A model generated the notes under the pieces. The model worked only from the letters and a program-made list of their open reading frames with translations. It was not told the origin of the DNA and searched no databases. A stretch of 13,547 bases of DNA from the NCBI GenBank assembly GCA_035260545.1, contig DATFUZ010000111.1, positions 1-13,547 on the forward strand, written 5' to 3'. Made by a program: the position numbers and the translations under genes. The DNA is from DATDDB01 sp035260545. GTDB taxonomy: Bacteria > Pseudomonadota > Gammaproteobacteria > Burkholderiales > Gallionellaceae. Below are positions 1-7,247 of this stretch, piece by piece; position 1 is the first letter of the stretch, and each line of letters starts with the position of its first letter.

Positions 1-1
1 C

Positions 2-931
2 GTGAAGGAGACCGACCGCATCGCCGCCATGGCCACCGAGCTGCGCAAGCTGGGCGCGGCGGTCGAGGAGGGCGCGGATTATTTGCGCATCACCCCGCCC
101 GCCGAAATCCGCCATGCCGCCATCAACACCTATGACGACCACCGCATGGCGATGTGCTTCTCGCTGGCCGCCTTTGCCGGGGCAGGCGTGCGCATCAACG
201 ATCCCGGCTGTGTGGCAAAGACTTTCCCTAATTATTTCAATGAGTTTGTGAATGTGACTACATCGGTTCCCGTCATTGCCATAGACGGTCCTTCCGCCTC
301 GGGCAAGGGCACAGTAGCCCAGCGCGTGGCGAAAGTGCTGGGTTTCCATTTCCTGGACAGCGGCGCGCTCTACCGCCTGCTGGGGCTGGCGGCCCAGCGC
401 CGCGGCGTGGCGCTGGACGATGAGCCGGGGCTGGCGGAGCTGGCCGGCGAGATCGACATCCGCTTCGAGGGTGCCGAGATCTGGCTGGACGGCGCCCGCG
501 TGGGCGATGAATTGCGCACCGAAGAGGCGGGGGCTGCGGCCTCCAAAGTGGCTGCGCTGCCCATGGTGCGCGCGGCCCTGCTCGACAAGCAGCGCGCTTT
601 CCGCCGCGCGCCGGGCCTAGTGGCCGACGGGCGCGACATGGCCTCGGTGGTGTTTACCGACGCGGTGCTGAAAGTGTTCCTCACCGCATCGGCGGAAGCG
701 CGCGCGGAGCGTCGTTATAAACAGTTGATGGAAAAAGGAATGCATGCTAATATATCCGCCCTCTTGCAGGATATACGCGCACGCGACGAGCGGGATACGC
801 AGCGCGGCGTGGCTCCCCTGCAGCAGGCGCCGGGCGCCGGCTTGCTGGACACGACACCATTGACCATAGAACAGGCGGTGGATGAAGTGCTGGCGCGCTA
901 CCGCAAAGTAACCGGCGAGGGGGCAGTGTAA
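2..931 (+). CDS. aroA-cmk: Bifunctional EPSP synthase (C-terminal part) / cytidylate kinase, 5' end outside window
   Basis: One open frame joins the end of AroA (shikimate pathway, PEP + shikimate-3-phosphate to EPSP) to a complete Cmk (phosphorylates CMP/dCMP). The AroA part shows the active-site motif KETDR at the very start (the GTG at 2 is an internal Val, not a start), YDDHRMAM near residue 44, and VAKTFPNYF near residue 71, which holds the late catalytic Lys. Only about six residues later the Cmk domain begins. It has the P-loop GPSASGKG, DSGALYR, DGRDMASVVF and the Arg-rich lid FLTASAEARAERRYKQL. Counted from the GTG at 254 the Cmk part is 225 residues, the normal family length. No stop separates the domains and no Shine-Dalgarno sequence precedes the GTGs at 248 or 254, so I infer a single fused polypeptide. 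Such AroA-Cmk fusions are known in some betaproteobacteria. The alternative is a separate Cmk made by internal initiation. TAA stop at 929. Confidence 0.93.
   Translation: MKETDRIAAMATELRKLGAAVEEGADYLRITPPAEIRHAAINTYDDHRMAMCFSLAAFAGAGVRINDPGCVAKTFPNYFNEFVNVTTSVPVIAIDGPSASGKGTVAQRVAKVLGFHFLDSGALYRLLGLAAQRRGVALDDEPGLAELAGEIDIRFEGAEIWLDGARVGDELRTEEAGAAASKVAALPMVRAALLDKQRAFRRAPGLVADGRDMASVVFTDAVLKVFLTASAEARAERRYKQLMEKGMHANISALLQDIRARDERDTQRGVAPLQQAPGAGLLDTTPLTIEQAVDEVLARYRKVTGEGAV
725..753 (+). promoter_or_regulatory. Candidate sigma-70 promoter inside cmk, probably for rpsA
   Basis: TTGATG (725-730), a 17-base spacer, then TAATAT (748-753) preceded by TGC, which gives an extended -10. The site lies in a locally AT-rich patch (about 710-765) of an otherwise GC-rich gene, where Cmk uses AAA, TTG, GGA and ATA codons that its neighbours avoid. 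In E. coli, rpsA promoters also lie within cmk. Transcription would start near 760, giving a leader of about 325 nucleotides. This is pattern-based and untested. Confidence 0.42.
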
Positions 932-995
932 TCGCGTTGCGCAGTGCCGGTGCAGTCTGGCCACCCGCTCAATTCGCTACGCCGCCCTGAGTGGC

Positions 996-1046
996 CCCGT
1001 GACGAGCCCTTCGTCCCGGGTTGTTTAACGAACCCCCGTCTGCGGG
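996..1046 (+). promoter_or_regulatory. Structured 5' leader of rpsA, possible autoregulatory region
   Basis: The 152-base gap between cmk and rpsA has no gene but can fold. Hairpin 1 has CCCG (996-999) and GACGA (1001-1005) pairing with TCGTC (1011-1015) and CGGG (1017-1020) across one mismatch. Hairpin 2 has CCCG (1035-1038) pairing with CGGG (1043-1046). A competing stem, GGGTT (1018-1022) with AACCC (1031-1035), would break both. S1 represses its own translation in E. coli through a structured leader with a poor Shine-Dalgarno, so a similar role is inferred here. No strong T-tract follows, so I do not call a terminator. Confidence 0.35.
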
Positions 1047-1083
1047 TACACCGCATGAACGGATTTTTAGGTACACCGAACAC

Positions 1084-2793
1084 ATGAACGCACAAGCAGC
1101 AGTTGCCGAAAGTTTTGCCTCCCTGTTTGAAGAAAGCCTGTCGCGCAAGGAAATGCGCGCCGGCGAACTGATTACCGCACAAGTCGTGCGCGTCGACCAG
1201 AACGTCGTGGTCGTCAACGCAGGACTGAAATCCGAAAGCCTGATCCCGGTTGAAGAATTCCTCGACGCCAAAGGCGAAGTCGAGGTCAAGGCCGGCGATT
1301 TCGTCACCGTAGCGATCGAATCGCTGGAAAACGGTTACGGCGAGACCAAGCTCTCGCGCGAAAAGGCCAAGCGCCTGGCCGCATGGCACGATCTGGAAGT
1401 GGCCATGGAAGAAGGCAAGGTCGTCGAAGGTTACGTCAACGGCAAGGTCAAGGGCGGCCTCACCGCCATGGTGAACGGCATCCGCGCCTTCCTGCCCGGC
1501 TCGCTGGTGGACATCCGTCCCGTCAAGGACACCACCCCCTACGAAAACAAGACCATGGAATTCAAGGTCATCAAGCTCGACCGCAAGCGCAACAACGTCG
1601 TTGTGTCGCGCCGCGCCGTGCTGGAAGAGACCATGGGCGCCGATCGCCAGGCCATCCTGGAAAACCTGAAGGAAGGCGCAGTGGTCAAGGGCATCGTCAA
1701 GAACATCACCGACTACGGCGCATTCGTGGACCTGGGCGGCATCGACGGTCTGCTGCACATCACCGACCTGGCATGGCGCCGCGTCAAGCACCCCTCCGAG
1801 GTGCTGGCCGTGGGCGACGAGGTTGAAGCCAAGGTGCTCAAGTTCGACCAGGAGAAGAACCGCGTTTCCCTGGGCATCAAGCAACTGGGCGACGATCCCT
1901 GGAACGGCCTCGCACGCCGCTACCCGCAAGGCACCCGCCTGTTCGGCAAGGTGACCAACCTGACCGACTACGGCGCGTTCGTCGAGATCGAGCAGGGCAT
2001 CGAAGGCCTGGTTCACGTGTCCGAAATGGACTGGACCAACAAGAACGTGCATCCCTCCAAGGTCGTTGCCCTGGGCGACGAAGTGGAAGTGATGATCCTG
2101 GAGATCGACGAAGGCCGCCGCCGCATTTCGCTGGGCATGAAGCAGTGCCAGTCCAACCCGTGGGATGACTTCGCGCAGAACCACAAGAAGGGCGACAAGG
2201 TGAAGGGGCAGATCAAGTCCATCACCGACTTCGGCATCTTCATTGGCCTGGAAGGCGGCATCGACGGCCTGGTGCACCTGTCCGACCTGTCGTGGGCGCA
2301 ACCCGGCGAGGAAGCCGTGCGCAACTACAAGAAGGGCGACGAAGTGGAAGCCGTGGTGCTGGCCATCGATGTCGAGCGCGAGCGCATTTCCTTGGGCGTG
2401 AAGCAGCTGGACGGTGATCCCTTCAGCGGCTACGTGGCCGGCCACGACAAGGGTGCAGTCGTCACCGGCGTGGTCAAATCCGTGGACGCCAAGGGCGCCG
2501 TTGTCGCGCTGGAAGGCGACGTGGAGGCCTACCTGAAAGCCTCCGAAGTGTCGGCCGACCGTGTCGAGGACATCCGTTCGCACGTCAAGGAAGGCGATAC
2601 GGTGAAGGCGGTCATCATCAACGTCGACCGCAAGAACCGCGGCATCAACCTGTCGATCAAGGCGCTGGACCGTGCCGAGGAAGCGGCCGCAATCCAGAAG
2701 TTCGCCTCGGAGAAGACCGCCACTGCCGGCACCACCAACCTGGGCGCCCTGCTCAAGGCCAAGCTGGACAACAGCAAGGCCGAGGGACAGTAA
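1084..2793 (+). CDS. rpsA: 30S ribosomal protein S1
   Basis: S1 sits on the 30S subunit and helps unfold and bind mRNAs for initiation. The 569-residue product has the full set of six S1 (OB-fold) repeats. The last four are the clearest, each with a core like ITDYGAFVDLGGIDGLLHITDL (here given as ITDYGAFV, LTDYGAFV, ITDFGIFI and a more diverged sixth) and an ending like RVSLGIKQL. The first two repeats are the diverged ribosome-docking type. The C-terminal tail is Ala/Lys-rich and probably flexible. I chose ATG 1084 because the protein then begins MNAQAAVAESFASLFEESL, the usual S1 N-terminus; the frame could extend to a TTG at 1021, but that part does not look like S1. The Shine-Dalgarno is weak (AGG at 1069-1071, 12 bases away), as expected for rpsA. 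ihfB follows after 20 bases, so the two are probably co-transcribed. Confidence 0.98.
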   Translation: MNAQAAVAESFASLFEESLSRKEMRAGELITAQVVRVDQNVVVVNAGLKSESLIPVEEFLDAKGEVEVKAGDFVTVAIESLENGYGETKLSREKAKRLAAWHDLEVAMEEGKVVEGYVNGKVKGGLTAMVNGIRAFLPGSLVDIRPVKDTTPYENKTMEFKVIKLDRKRNNVVVSRRAVLEETMGADRQAILENLKEGAVVKGIVKNITDYGAFVDLGGIDGLLHITDLAWRRVKHPSEVLAVGDEVEAKVLKFDQEKNRVSLGIKQLGDDPWNGLARRYPQGTRLFGKVTNLTDYGAFVEIEQGIEGLVHVSEMDWTNKNVHPSKVVALGDEVEVMILEIDEGRRRISLGMKQCQSNPWDDFAQNHKKGDKVKGQIKSITDFGIFIGLEGGIDGLVHLSDLSWAQPGEEAVRNYKKGDEVEAVVLAIDVERERISLGVKQLDGDPFSGYVAGHDKGAVVTGVVKSVDAKGAVVALEGDVEAYLKASEVSADRVEDIRSHVKEGDTVKAVIINVDRKNRGINLSIKALDRAEEAAAIQKFASEKTATAGTTNLGALLKAKLDNSKAEGQ

Positions 2794-2813
2794 CCCACAG
2801 GAAAGGCTAAACG

Positions 2814-3134
2814 ATGACCCGATCCGACCTCATTGCGAAACTCGCGGAGCGTTATCCCCAGTTGCTTGCCCGGGACGCGGAATTGGCCGTCAAGGTGATC
2901 CTTGAGACCATGTCCGCCACCCTCGCGCAAGGTGGGCGCATCGAGATCCGCGGTTTCGGCAGTTTCGCGCTGAATTACCGTCCGCCGCGCGTGGGGCGCA
3001 ACCCCAAGTCCGGCGAGAAGGTGCAGGTTCCCGCCAAGTATGTGCCTCACTTCAAGGCGGGCAAGGAACTGCGTGAGCGGGTCGATCAACAGCCGGTCCG
3101 GAATGCGGAGGCGTCGGGCGCAGCCGCAAGCTGA
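2814..3134 (+). CDS. ihfB: Integration host factor subunit beta
   Basis: A 106-residue DNA-bending protein of the HU/IHF family. It pairs with IhfA (not in this window) to bend DNA sharply in transcription, replication and recombination. The family signature spans residues 41-67: GRIEIRGFGSF, then the beta-arm PPRVGRNPKSG with the DNA-intercalating proline at residue 64. The start MTRSDLIAKL is typical of IhfB. Strong Shine-Dalgarno AGGAAAGG (2799-2806) seven bases before the ATG. The tail after KELRERV (about 15 residues, Ala-rich) is a little longer than in E. coli IhfB and is probably disordered. The location directly behind rpsA is the classic proteobacterial order and separates it from HU. 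The gene ends just before a strong terminator. Confidence 0.97.
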   Translation: MTRSDLIAKLAERYPQLLARDAELAVKVILETMSATLAQGGRIEIRGFGSFALNYRPPRVGRNPKSGEKVQVPAKYVPHFKAGKELRERVDQQPVRNAEASGAAAS

Positions 3135-3152
3135 AGCGTTACATAAACCCCG

Positions 3153-3193
3153 AAAACTGGCGGCCTGTCGCAAGATAGCGCCGCCAGTTTTTT
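3153..3193 (+). terminator. Strong intrinsic terminator after ihfB
   Basis: A perfect 12-bp stem, AAAACTGGCGGC (3153-3164) with GCCGCCAGTTTT (3180-3191), ends in six consecutive T residues (3188-3193). Most of the 15-base loop can pair further, CTGTC with GATAG (one G-U pair), around a GCAA tetraloop of the stable GNRA type. It should end the cmk-rpsA-ihfB transcript and implies that lapB has its own promoter. Confidence 0.94.
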
Positions 3194-3250
3194 GTCTGTT
3201 GTGTTATCGTTGAATGCCCTATTTGCCGCGATTCCCACGCTACGCCGGGA

Positions 3251-3280
3251 TTGCCGGGATAAGCGGATTTTTTGGATAAT
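3251..3280 (+). promoter_or_regulatory. Candidate promoter just before lapB
   Basis: TTGCCG (3251-3256), an 18-base spacer, then GATAAT (3275-3280, five of six -10 bases). It lies between the ihfB terminator and lapB, where a promoter is needed. The predicted start of transcription, about 3287, almost coincides with the lapB ATG at 3289, so the mRNA might be leaderless. A promoter further upstream in 3194-3250 cannot be excluded. Confidence 0.3.
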
Positions 3281-3288
3281 AAGCTGTC

Positions 3289-4464
3289 ATGGAATTCGAA
3301 CCCTGGATGCTGCTCGCCTTCCCCCTGTTTTTCGGCATGGGCTGGCTGGCCGCACGCATGGACATCAAGCAGCTCGTCGATGAATCGAGCGCACTGCCGC
3401 GCTCCTATTTCCAGGGCTTGCAGTTCCTGCTCAACGAGCAGCAGGACAAGGCAATCGACGCCTTCATCGAGGTGGTCAAGGTCGATCCGCAGACGGTGGA
3501 CCTGCACTTCGCGCTGGGCAGCCTGTTCCGCCGGCGCGGCGAGGTGGACCGCGCGCTACGCATGCACCTCAACCTCGCCGAGCGCGCCGACCTCGACGAA
3601 GGCAAGAAGGAGCAGGCGCGCTTCGAACTGGCGCAGGACTACCTCAAGGCCGGCATTCTCGACCGCGCGGAGTCCATCTTCCTCGATTTGCAGAATACGC
3701 CTTACGGGCGGCAGGCCCTGGAATTCCTGCTGGAAACCTACCAGAAGGAGCACGACTGGCTGAAGGCGGTGGACATTACCCAGCGCTTGAGCGCGCTGAC
3801 CAATCAGTCGCACGCCAAGGAAGCCGCTTTCTTCTACTGCGAACTGGCCGAGGAAGATCTTGCGCGCCAGCGTTCCGACGCGGCGCGCGCCCATCTCGAG
3901 CAGGCCCTCGACACCTGGCCGCACCTGACCCGAGCCACCATCATGCTGGGCGACATGGAAAGGACGGCCGGCAATCCAGCCCGCGCCATCGAGACCTGGC
4001 GCCAGATCGAGCAGCACGATCCCCAGTACCTGCCGCTGGTGGCCGAGCGTCTGCTCGATGCCTACCGCGAGGGCGGCCATCTGGATCAAGGCATAGACGT
4101 CCTGCGCGGTTATCTCACCAACCACCACTCGCTGGACCTGATGAACGTGGTGGCGGGTGCGGTGATGCAGCGCGACGGCGCGGACGCGGCCTATCAGTTG
4201 ATCCGCGACGAGTTGCAGCTCAATCCCACACTGCTTGGCCTGGACCGGCTGCTGGAGACGCGTCTGCTGAGCGTGGGCGAGGAGCGGCGCAGCGATGTCG
4301 AACTGGTGCGCAAGCTGCTGCACCAGCGCACCAGCGCGCTGTCCATGTACCGCTGCTCCAGTTGCGGATTCAAGGCGCGCCAGTTCTACTGGCACTGCCC
4401 TGCCTGCTACGGCTGGGAAACCTACGCGCCGCGGCACACCGAAGAAAACGGCAAGCTACACTGA
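3289..4464 (+). CDS. lapB: LPS assembly protein B (TPR/rubredoxin-like, LpxC regulator)
   Basis: LapB (YciM) is an inner-membrane protein with a cytoplasmic TPR domain. In E. coli it guides LpxC, the committed enzyme of lipid A synthesis, to the protease FtsH and so sets LPS levels. The 391 residues (E. coli: 389) show one N-terminal membrane segment (about 5-22, LLAFPLFFGMGWLAA), then the conserved DIKQLVDESSALPRSYFQGL, a long run of helical TPR units (about 40-320), and a C-terminal rubredoxin-like metal knuckle with C356-x2-C359 and C370-x2-C373. All four Cys needed for metal binding are present. No clear Shine-Dalgarno is visible before ATG 3289. pyrF starts 15 bases downstream, and the later rfaE1 and rfaD supply heptose for LPS, so the neighbourhood matches the role. 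lapA, often just upstream, is absent. Confidence 0.96.
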   Translation: MEFEPWMLLAFPLFFGMGWLAARMDIKQLVDESSALPRSYFQGLQFLLNEQQDKAIDAFIEVVKVDPQTVDLHFALGSLFRRRGEVDRALRMHLNLAERADLDEGKKEQARFELAQDYLKAGILDRAESIFLDLQNTPYGRQALEFLLETYQKEHDWLKAVDITQRLSALTNQSHAKEAAFFYCELAEEDLARQRSDAARAHLEQALDTWPHLTRATIMLGDMERTAGNPARAIETWRQIEQHDPQYLPLVAERLLDAYREGGHLDQGIDVLRGYLTNHHSLDLMNVVAGAVMQRDGADAAYQLIRDELQLNPTLLGLDRLLETRLLSVGEERRSDVELVRKLLHQRTSALSMYRCSSCGFKARQFYWHCPACYGWETYAPRHTEENGKLH

Positions 4465-4479
4465 ACCCGAGGGCACGAC

Positions 4480-5205
4480 TTGAACAACAATAACGACCCC
4501 AAAATCATCATTGCACTCGACTATCCGGAATCGGAGCCCGCGCTGGCGCTGGTGCGGCAGCTTGACCCCGCGCTGTGCCGGCTGAAAGTCGGCAAGGAGC
4601 TGTTCGTCAGCGCCGGTCCGGCACTCGTGGAGGCGGTGATGAGGCAGGGCTTCGAGGTCTTTCTCGATCTCAAGTTCCACGACATTCCCAACACCGTGGC
4701 GCAGGCCTGCAAGGCGGCTTCCGCGCTGGGCGTATGGATGGTCAATGTGCATGCGCTGGGCGGCCGGCGCATGATGGAGGCGGCGCGAGAGGCGCTGGCC
4801 CATGCCGTGCGGCCGCCGAAGCTGATCGCCGTCACCGTGCTGACCAGCATGGGGCAGCCGGACCTGGTGGAGATCGGCATCGAGCAGAGTCCGGCCGAGA
4901 TGGCGCTGCGCCTGGCGAAGCTGGCGCATGGCTGCGGGCTGGATGGCGTGGTATGCTCCGCGCAGGAAGCGCCGCTGCTGCGCAGCACGCTGGGCGGCGG
5001 CTTCCTGCTGGTCACGCCGGGCATACGCCCGCCGCAGGCGGTGGCGGACGACCAGCGGCGCGTGATGACGCCGCGTGCGGCGCTGGAGAACGGTTCGTCG
5101 TATCTGGTCATCGGCCGTCCGGTGACACAAGCGCCCAACCCGCCGCAAGCGCTGCGCGAGATCGTGCAGGGGCTGGAAATTCAGGGAACAGGAGAGGGAG
5201 CGTGA
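4480..5205 (+). CDS. pyrF: Orotidine 5'-phosphate decarboxylase
   Basis: Catalyses the last step of UMP synthesis, OMP to UMP + CO2, in the cytoplasm. The 241 residues carry the family motifs: ALDYP with D14, KVGKELF (K36, K39), the catalytic D63-x-K65-x2-D68 in DLKFHDIPNT, PGIRP at 180-184, and the phosphate-binding IGRPVT near 211. The start is a TTG at 4480. It gives the expected N-terminus (NDPKIIIALDY), no ATG lies nearby, and GAGGG (4469-4473) is six bases upstream. The TTG may lower its translation. It begins 15 bases after lapB and its TGA overlaps the GTG of rfaE1, so the three genes look like one transcript with translational coupling. Confidence 0.96.
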   Translation: MNNNNDPKIIIALDYPESEPALALVRQLDPALCRLKVGKELFVSAGPALVEAVMRQGFEVFLDLKFHDIPNTVAQACKAASALGVWMVNVHALGGRRMMEAAREALAHAVRPPKLIAVTVLTSMGQPDLVEIGIEQSPAEMALRLAKLAHGCGLDGVVCSAQEAPLLRSTLGGGFLLVTPGIRPPQAVADDQRRVMTPRAALENGSSYLVIGRPVTQAPNPPQALREIVQGLEIQGTGEGA

Positions 5206-6149
5206 ACGGCCTGCCGTCGTTTGAAAATTCGAAAGTGCTGGTGGTCGGCGATGTGATGCTGGACCGCTACTGGTTCGGCGATGTAGACCGCATTTCGCCC
5301 GAGGCCCCGGTTCCGGTGCTGAAAGTGTCGCGCACCGAGGAGCGCCCCGGCGGCGCCGCCAACGTCGCACGCAACATCGCCGCGCTGGGCGCGCAGAGTA
5401 CGCTGCTCTCCGTCGTGGGCGACGATGAGCCCGGCTTCCTGCTTGAACGCCTGCTGGGTGAGCAGCACAACGTCAGGGCGCTGCTGCACCGTGACCCGAC
5501 GATCGCCACCACCGTCAAGCTGCGGGCCGTGGCGCGACAGCAGCAACTGCTGCGCATCGATTTCGAAACCACGCCCAGCCACGAGGTGCTGCGCGCCAAG
5601 CTCGCCGATTATTGGGACAGGCTGCAGGAGGCCGATGTGGTGGTGCTCTCCGACTACGGCAAGGGCGGACTGACGCACATCGCCGAAATGATCCGGCTCG
5701 CGCGCAAAGCGGGCAAGCCGGTGCTCGTCGATCCCAAGGGGGAAGACTACAGCCGCTATGCGGGAGCGAGCGTGCTCACCCCCAACCGCAGCGAGTTCCG
5801 CCAGGTGGCGGGTTCCTGGGGCAGCGAGGAAGAACTGACCCGAAAGGCAGAGCAGCTCCGCGTGGACCTCAAGCTGGAGGCGGTGCTGGTGACGCGCAGC
5901 GAGGAAGGCATGAGCCTCTATACCGGAGACTCCCAGCCCTTCCGCGTGTCGGCGCAGGCGCGCGAAGTGTTTGACGTCAGCGGCGCGGGCGATACCGTCA
6001 TCGCCACCCTTGCGGTGATGCTGGCCGCGGGCGCCGATCTGCCCAAGGCGGTGATCTACGCCAACCGAGCCGCCGGCATCGTCGTCGGCAAGCTCGGCAC
6101 TGCCGTGGTCACGCGCGAGGAAATTATTCAGAGCATGGGTGAAGGCTGA
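5202..6149 (+). CDS. rfaE1: D-glycero-beta-D-manno-heptose-7-phosphate kinase
   Basis: Phosphorylates heptose 7-phosphate at O-1 in the route to ADP-L-glycero-D-manno-heptose, the inner-core sugar of LPS. It is a PfkB/ribokinase-family protein of 315 residues. It opens with VLVVGDVMLDRYWFGDVDRI, has PfkB signature 1 near 49-63 (PGGAANVARNIAALG), and ends with signature 2, DVSGAGDT, with catalytic base D264. The protein stops after the kinase domain: the nucleotidyltransferase half that E. coli HldE carries is absent, so a separate rfaE2/hldC is expected elsewhere, as is usual in betaproteobacteria. I chose GTG 5202 over much earlier in-frame codons because it gives the correct N-terminus, has a GGAGAGGGA Shine-Dalgarno (5191-5199), and overlaps the pyrF stop as GTGA. 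The longer frame through pyrF is a shadow. Confidence 0.95.
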   Translation: MNGLPSFENSKVLVVGDVMLDRYWFGDVDRISPEAPVPVLKVSRTEERPGGAANVARNIAALGAQSTLLSVVGDDEPGFLLERLLGEQHNVRALLHRDPTIATTVKLRAVARQQQLLRIDFETTPSHEVLRAKLADYWDRLQEADVVVLSDYGKGGLTHIAEMIRLARKAGKPVLVDPKGEDYSRYAGASVLTPNRSEFRQVAGSWGSEEELTRKAEQLRVDLKLEAVLVTRSEEGMSLYTGDSQPFRVSAQAREVFDVSGAGDTVIATLAVMLAAGADLPKAVIYANRAAGIVVGKLGTAVVTREEIIQSMGEG

Positions 6150-6216
6150 AGCGGGGAGGGCGCGCGCGCTGCCGCTTACCCTTCTCTCTTGCCCTTCCCG
6201 GATTTAAGGAGCACAC

Positions 6217-7209
6217 ATGTACTATATCATTACCGGAGCCGCCGGTTTCATCGGATCCAACCTGGTCAAGGCGCTGAATGACCGCGGCGAGACCAACATC
6301 ATCGCGGTGGATAACCTGAAGAACGCGGACAAGTTCAGGAATCTTACCGATTGCGAGATCGCGGACTACATGGACAAGGAAGATTTCCTGGTCCACCTGC
6401 GCGAGGGCTTCTTCGACGGGCTGGTGACGGCGGTGCTGCACGAGGGCGCGTGTTCCGACACCATGGAAACCGACGGCCGCTACATGATGAAGAACAACTA
6501 CCGCTATTCGCTGGAGCTGCTGGATTACTGCCAGGAAGAGGAAATTCCCTTCCTCTATGCGTCGTCCGCCTCTGTGTATGGCGCGGGGCCGATGTTCAAG
6601 GAAGCGCGTGAACACGAGTCGCCGCTCAACGTCTACGCATATTCCAAGTTCCTGTTCGACCAGGTTGTGCGCCGCCGCTGGCACAAGCGCACCGCGCAAA
6701 TCGCGGGCTTCCGCTACTTCAATGTGTACGGCCCGCGCGAGCAGCACAAGGGGCGCATGGCCTCGGTCGCCTTCCACTTCTTCAACCAGTTCCGCGCCGA
6801 TGGCTACGTGAAGCTGTTCGAGGGCTGCGACGGCTACGAGAACGGCGGCCAGTTGCGCGACTTTGTTTCAGTGGAGGACGTGGCCCGGGTCAACATGCAC
6901 TTCCTCGACCATCCCGAAACTTCCGGCATTTTCAATCTCGGCACCGGGCGCGCCCAGAGTTTCAACGACGTGGCCGTTGCCGTCATCAACACCCTGCGCG
7001 CCGAAGAAGGCAAGCCCGCGCTTGACCTTGCGGAAATGCACAAGCAGCAGCTCATCCGCTACATACCCTTCCCGGATGCGCTCAAGGGCAAATACCAGAG
7101 CTACACCCAAGCCGACATGGATGCGATGCGCGAGGCTGGTTACGACGCCCCCTTCCTCACCGTGGCGGAGGGTACTGAGCGGTATGTGAAATATATGCTG
7201 GGGATGTAG
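6217..7209 (+). CDS. rfaD: ADP-L-glycero-D-manno-heptose 6-epimerase
   Basis: Converts ADP-D-glycero- to ADP-L-glycero-manno-heptose, the final step before heptose is added to the LPS core. It is an extended short-chain dehydrogenase of 330 residues (E. coli HldD: 310). A Rossmann glycine motif GAAGFIG lies at 7-13, the heptose epimerase signature NLKNADKF and IADYMDKEDF near 33-57, the conserved HEGACS at 75-80, LYASSASVYG near 113-122, and the catalytic pair Y140-x3-K144. FRYFNVYGPRE and FNLGTGRAQSF are also typical. The start has a good Shine-Dalgarno (AAGGAG, 6206-6211, five bases before the ATG). It lies 67 bases after rfaE1 and is probably in the same transcript, since no terminator is visible between them. 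Confidence 0.97.
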   Translation: MYYIITGAAGFIGSNLVKALNDRGETNIIAVDNLKNADKFRNLTDCEIADYMDKEDFLVHLREGFFDGLVTAVLHEGACSDTMETDGRYMMKNNYRYSLELLDYCQEEEIPFLYASSASVYGAGPMFKEAREHESPLNVYAYSKFLFDQVVRRRWHKRTAQIAGFRYFNVYGPREQHKGRMASVAFHFFNQFRADGYVKLFEGCDGYENGGQLRDFVSVEDVARVNMHFLDHPETSGIFNLGTGRAQSFNDVAVAVINTLRAEEGKPALDLAEMHKQQLIRYIPFPDALKGKYQSYTQADMDAMREAGYDAPFLTVAEGTERYVKYMLGM

Positions 7210-7247
7210 GCGGGACTTTCTGAGTGGTTCGGTGGCATTCATAGGAG

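Noticed and set aside
1021..1083. TTG start at 1021 extending rpsA by 21 residues
   Set aside because: The added residues are not S1-like and fall in the structured leader; ATG 1084 gives the normal N-terminus.
898..2583. Long minus-strand open frame (561 codons) opposite rpsA
   Set aside because: It mirrors the strongly biased codons of rpsA, has repetitive His/Asp/Val-rich composition and no recognisable domain. rpsA on the plus strand is certain.
4575..5201. Long N-terminal extension of rfaE1 through pyrF
   Set aside because: The extension is out-of-frame pyrF, with Gly/Arg/Ala-rich nonsense sequence. GTG 5202 has a Shine-Dalgarno and gives the family N-terminus.
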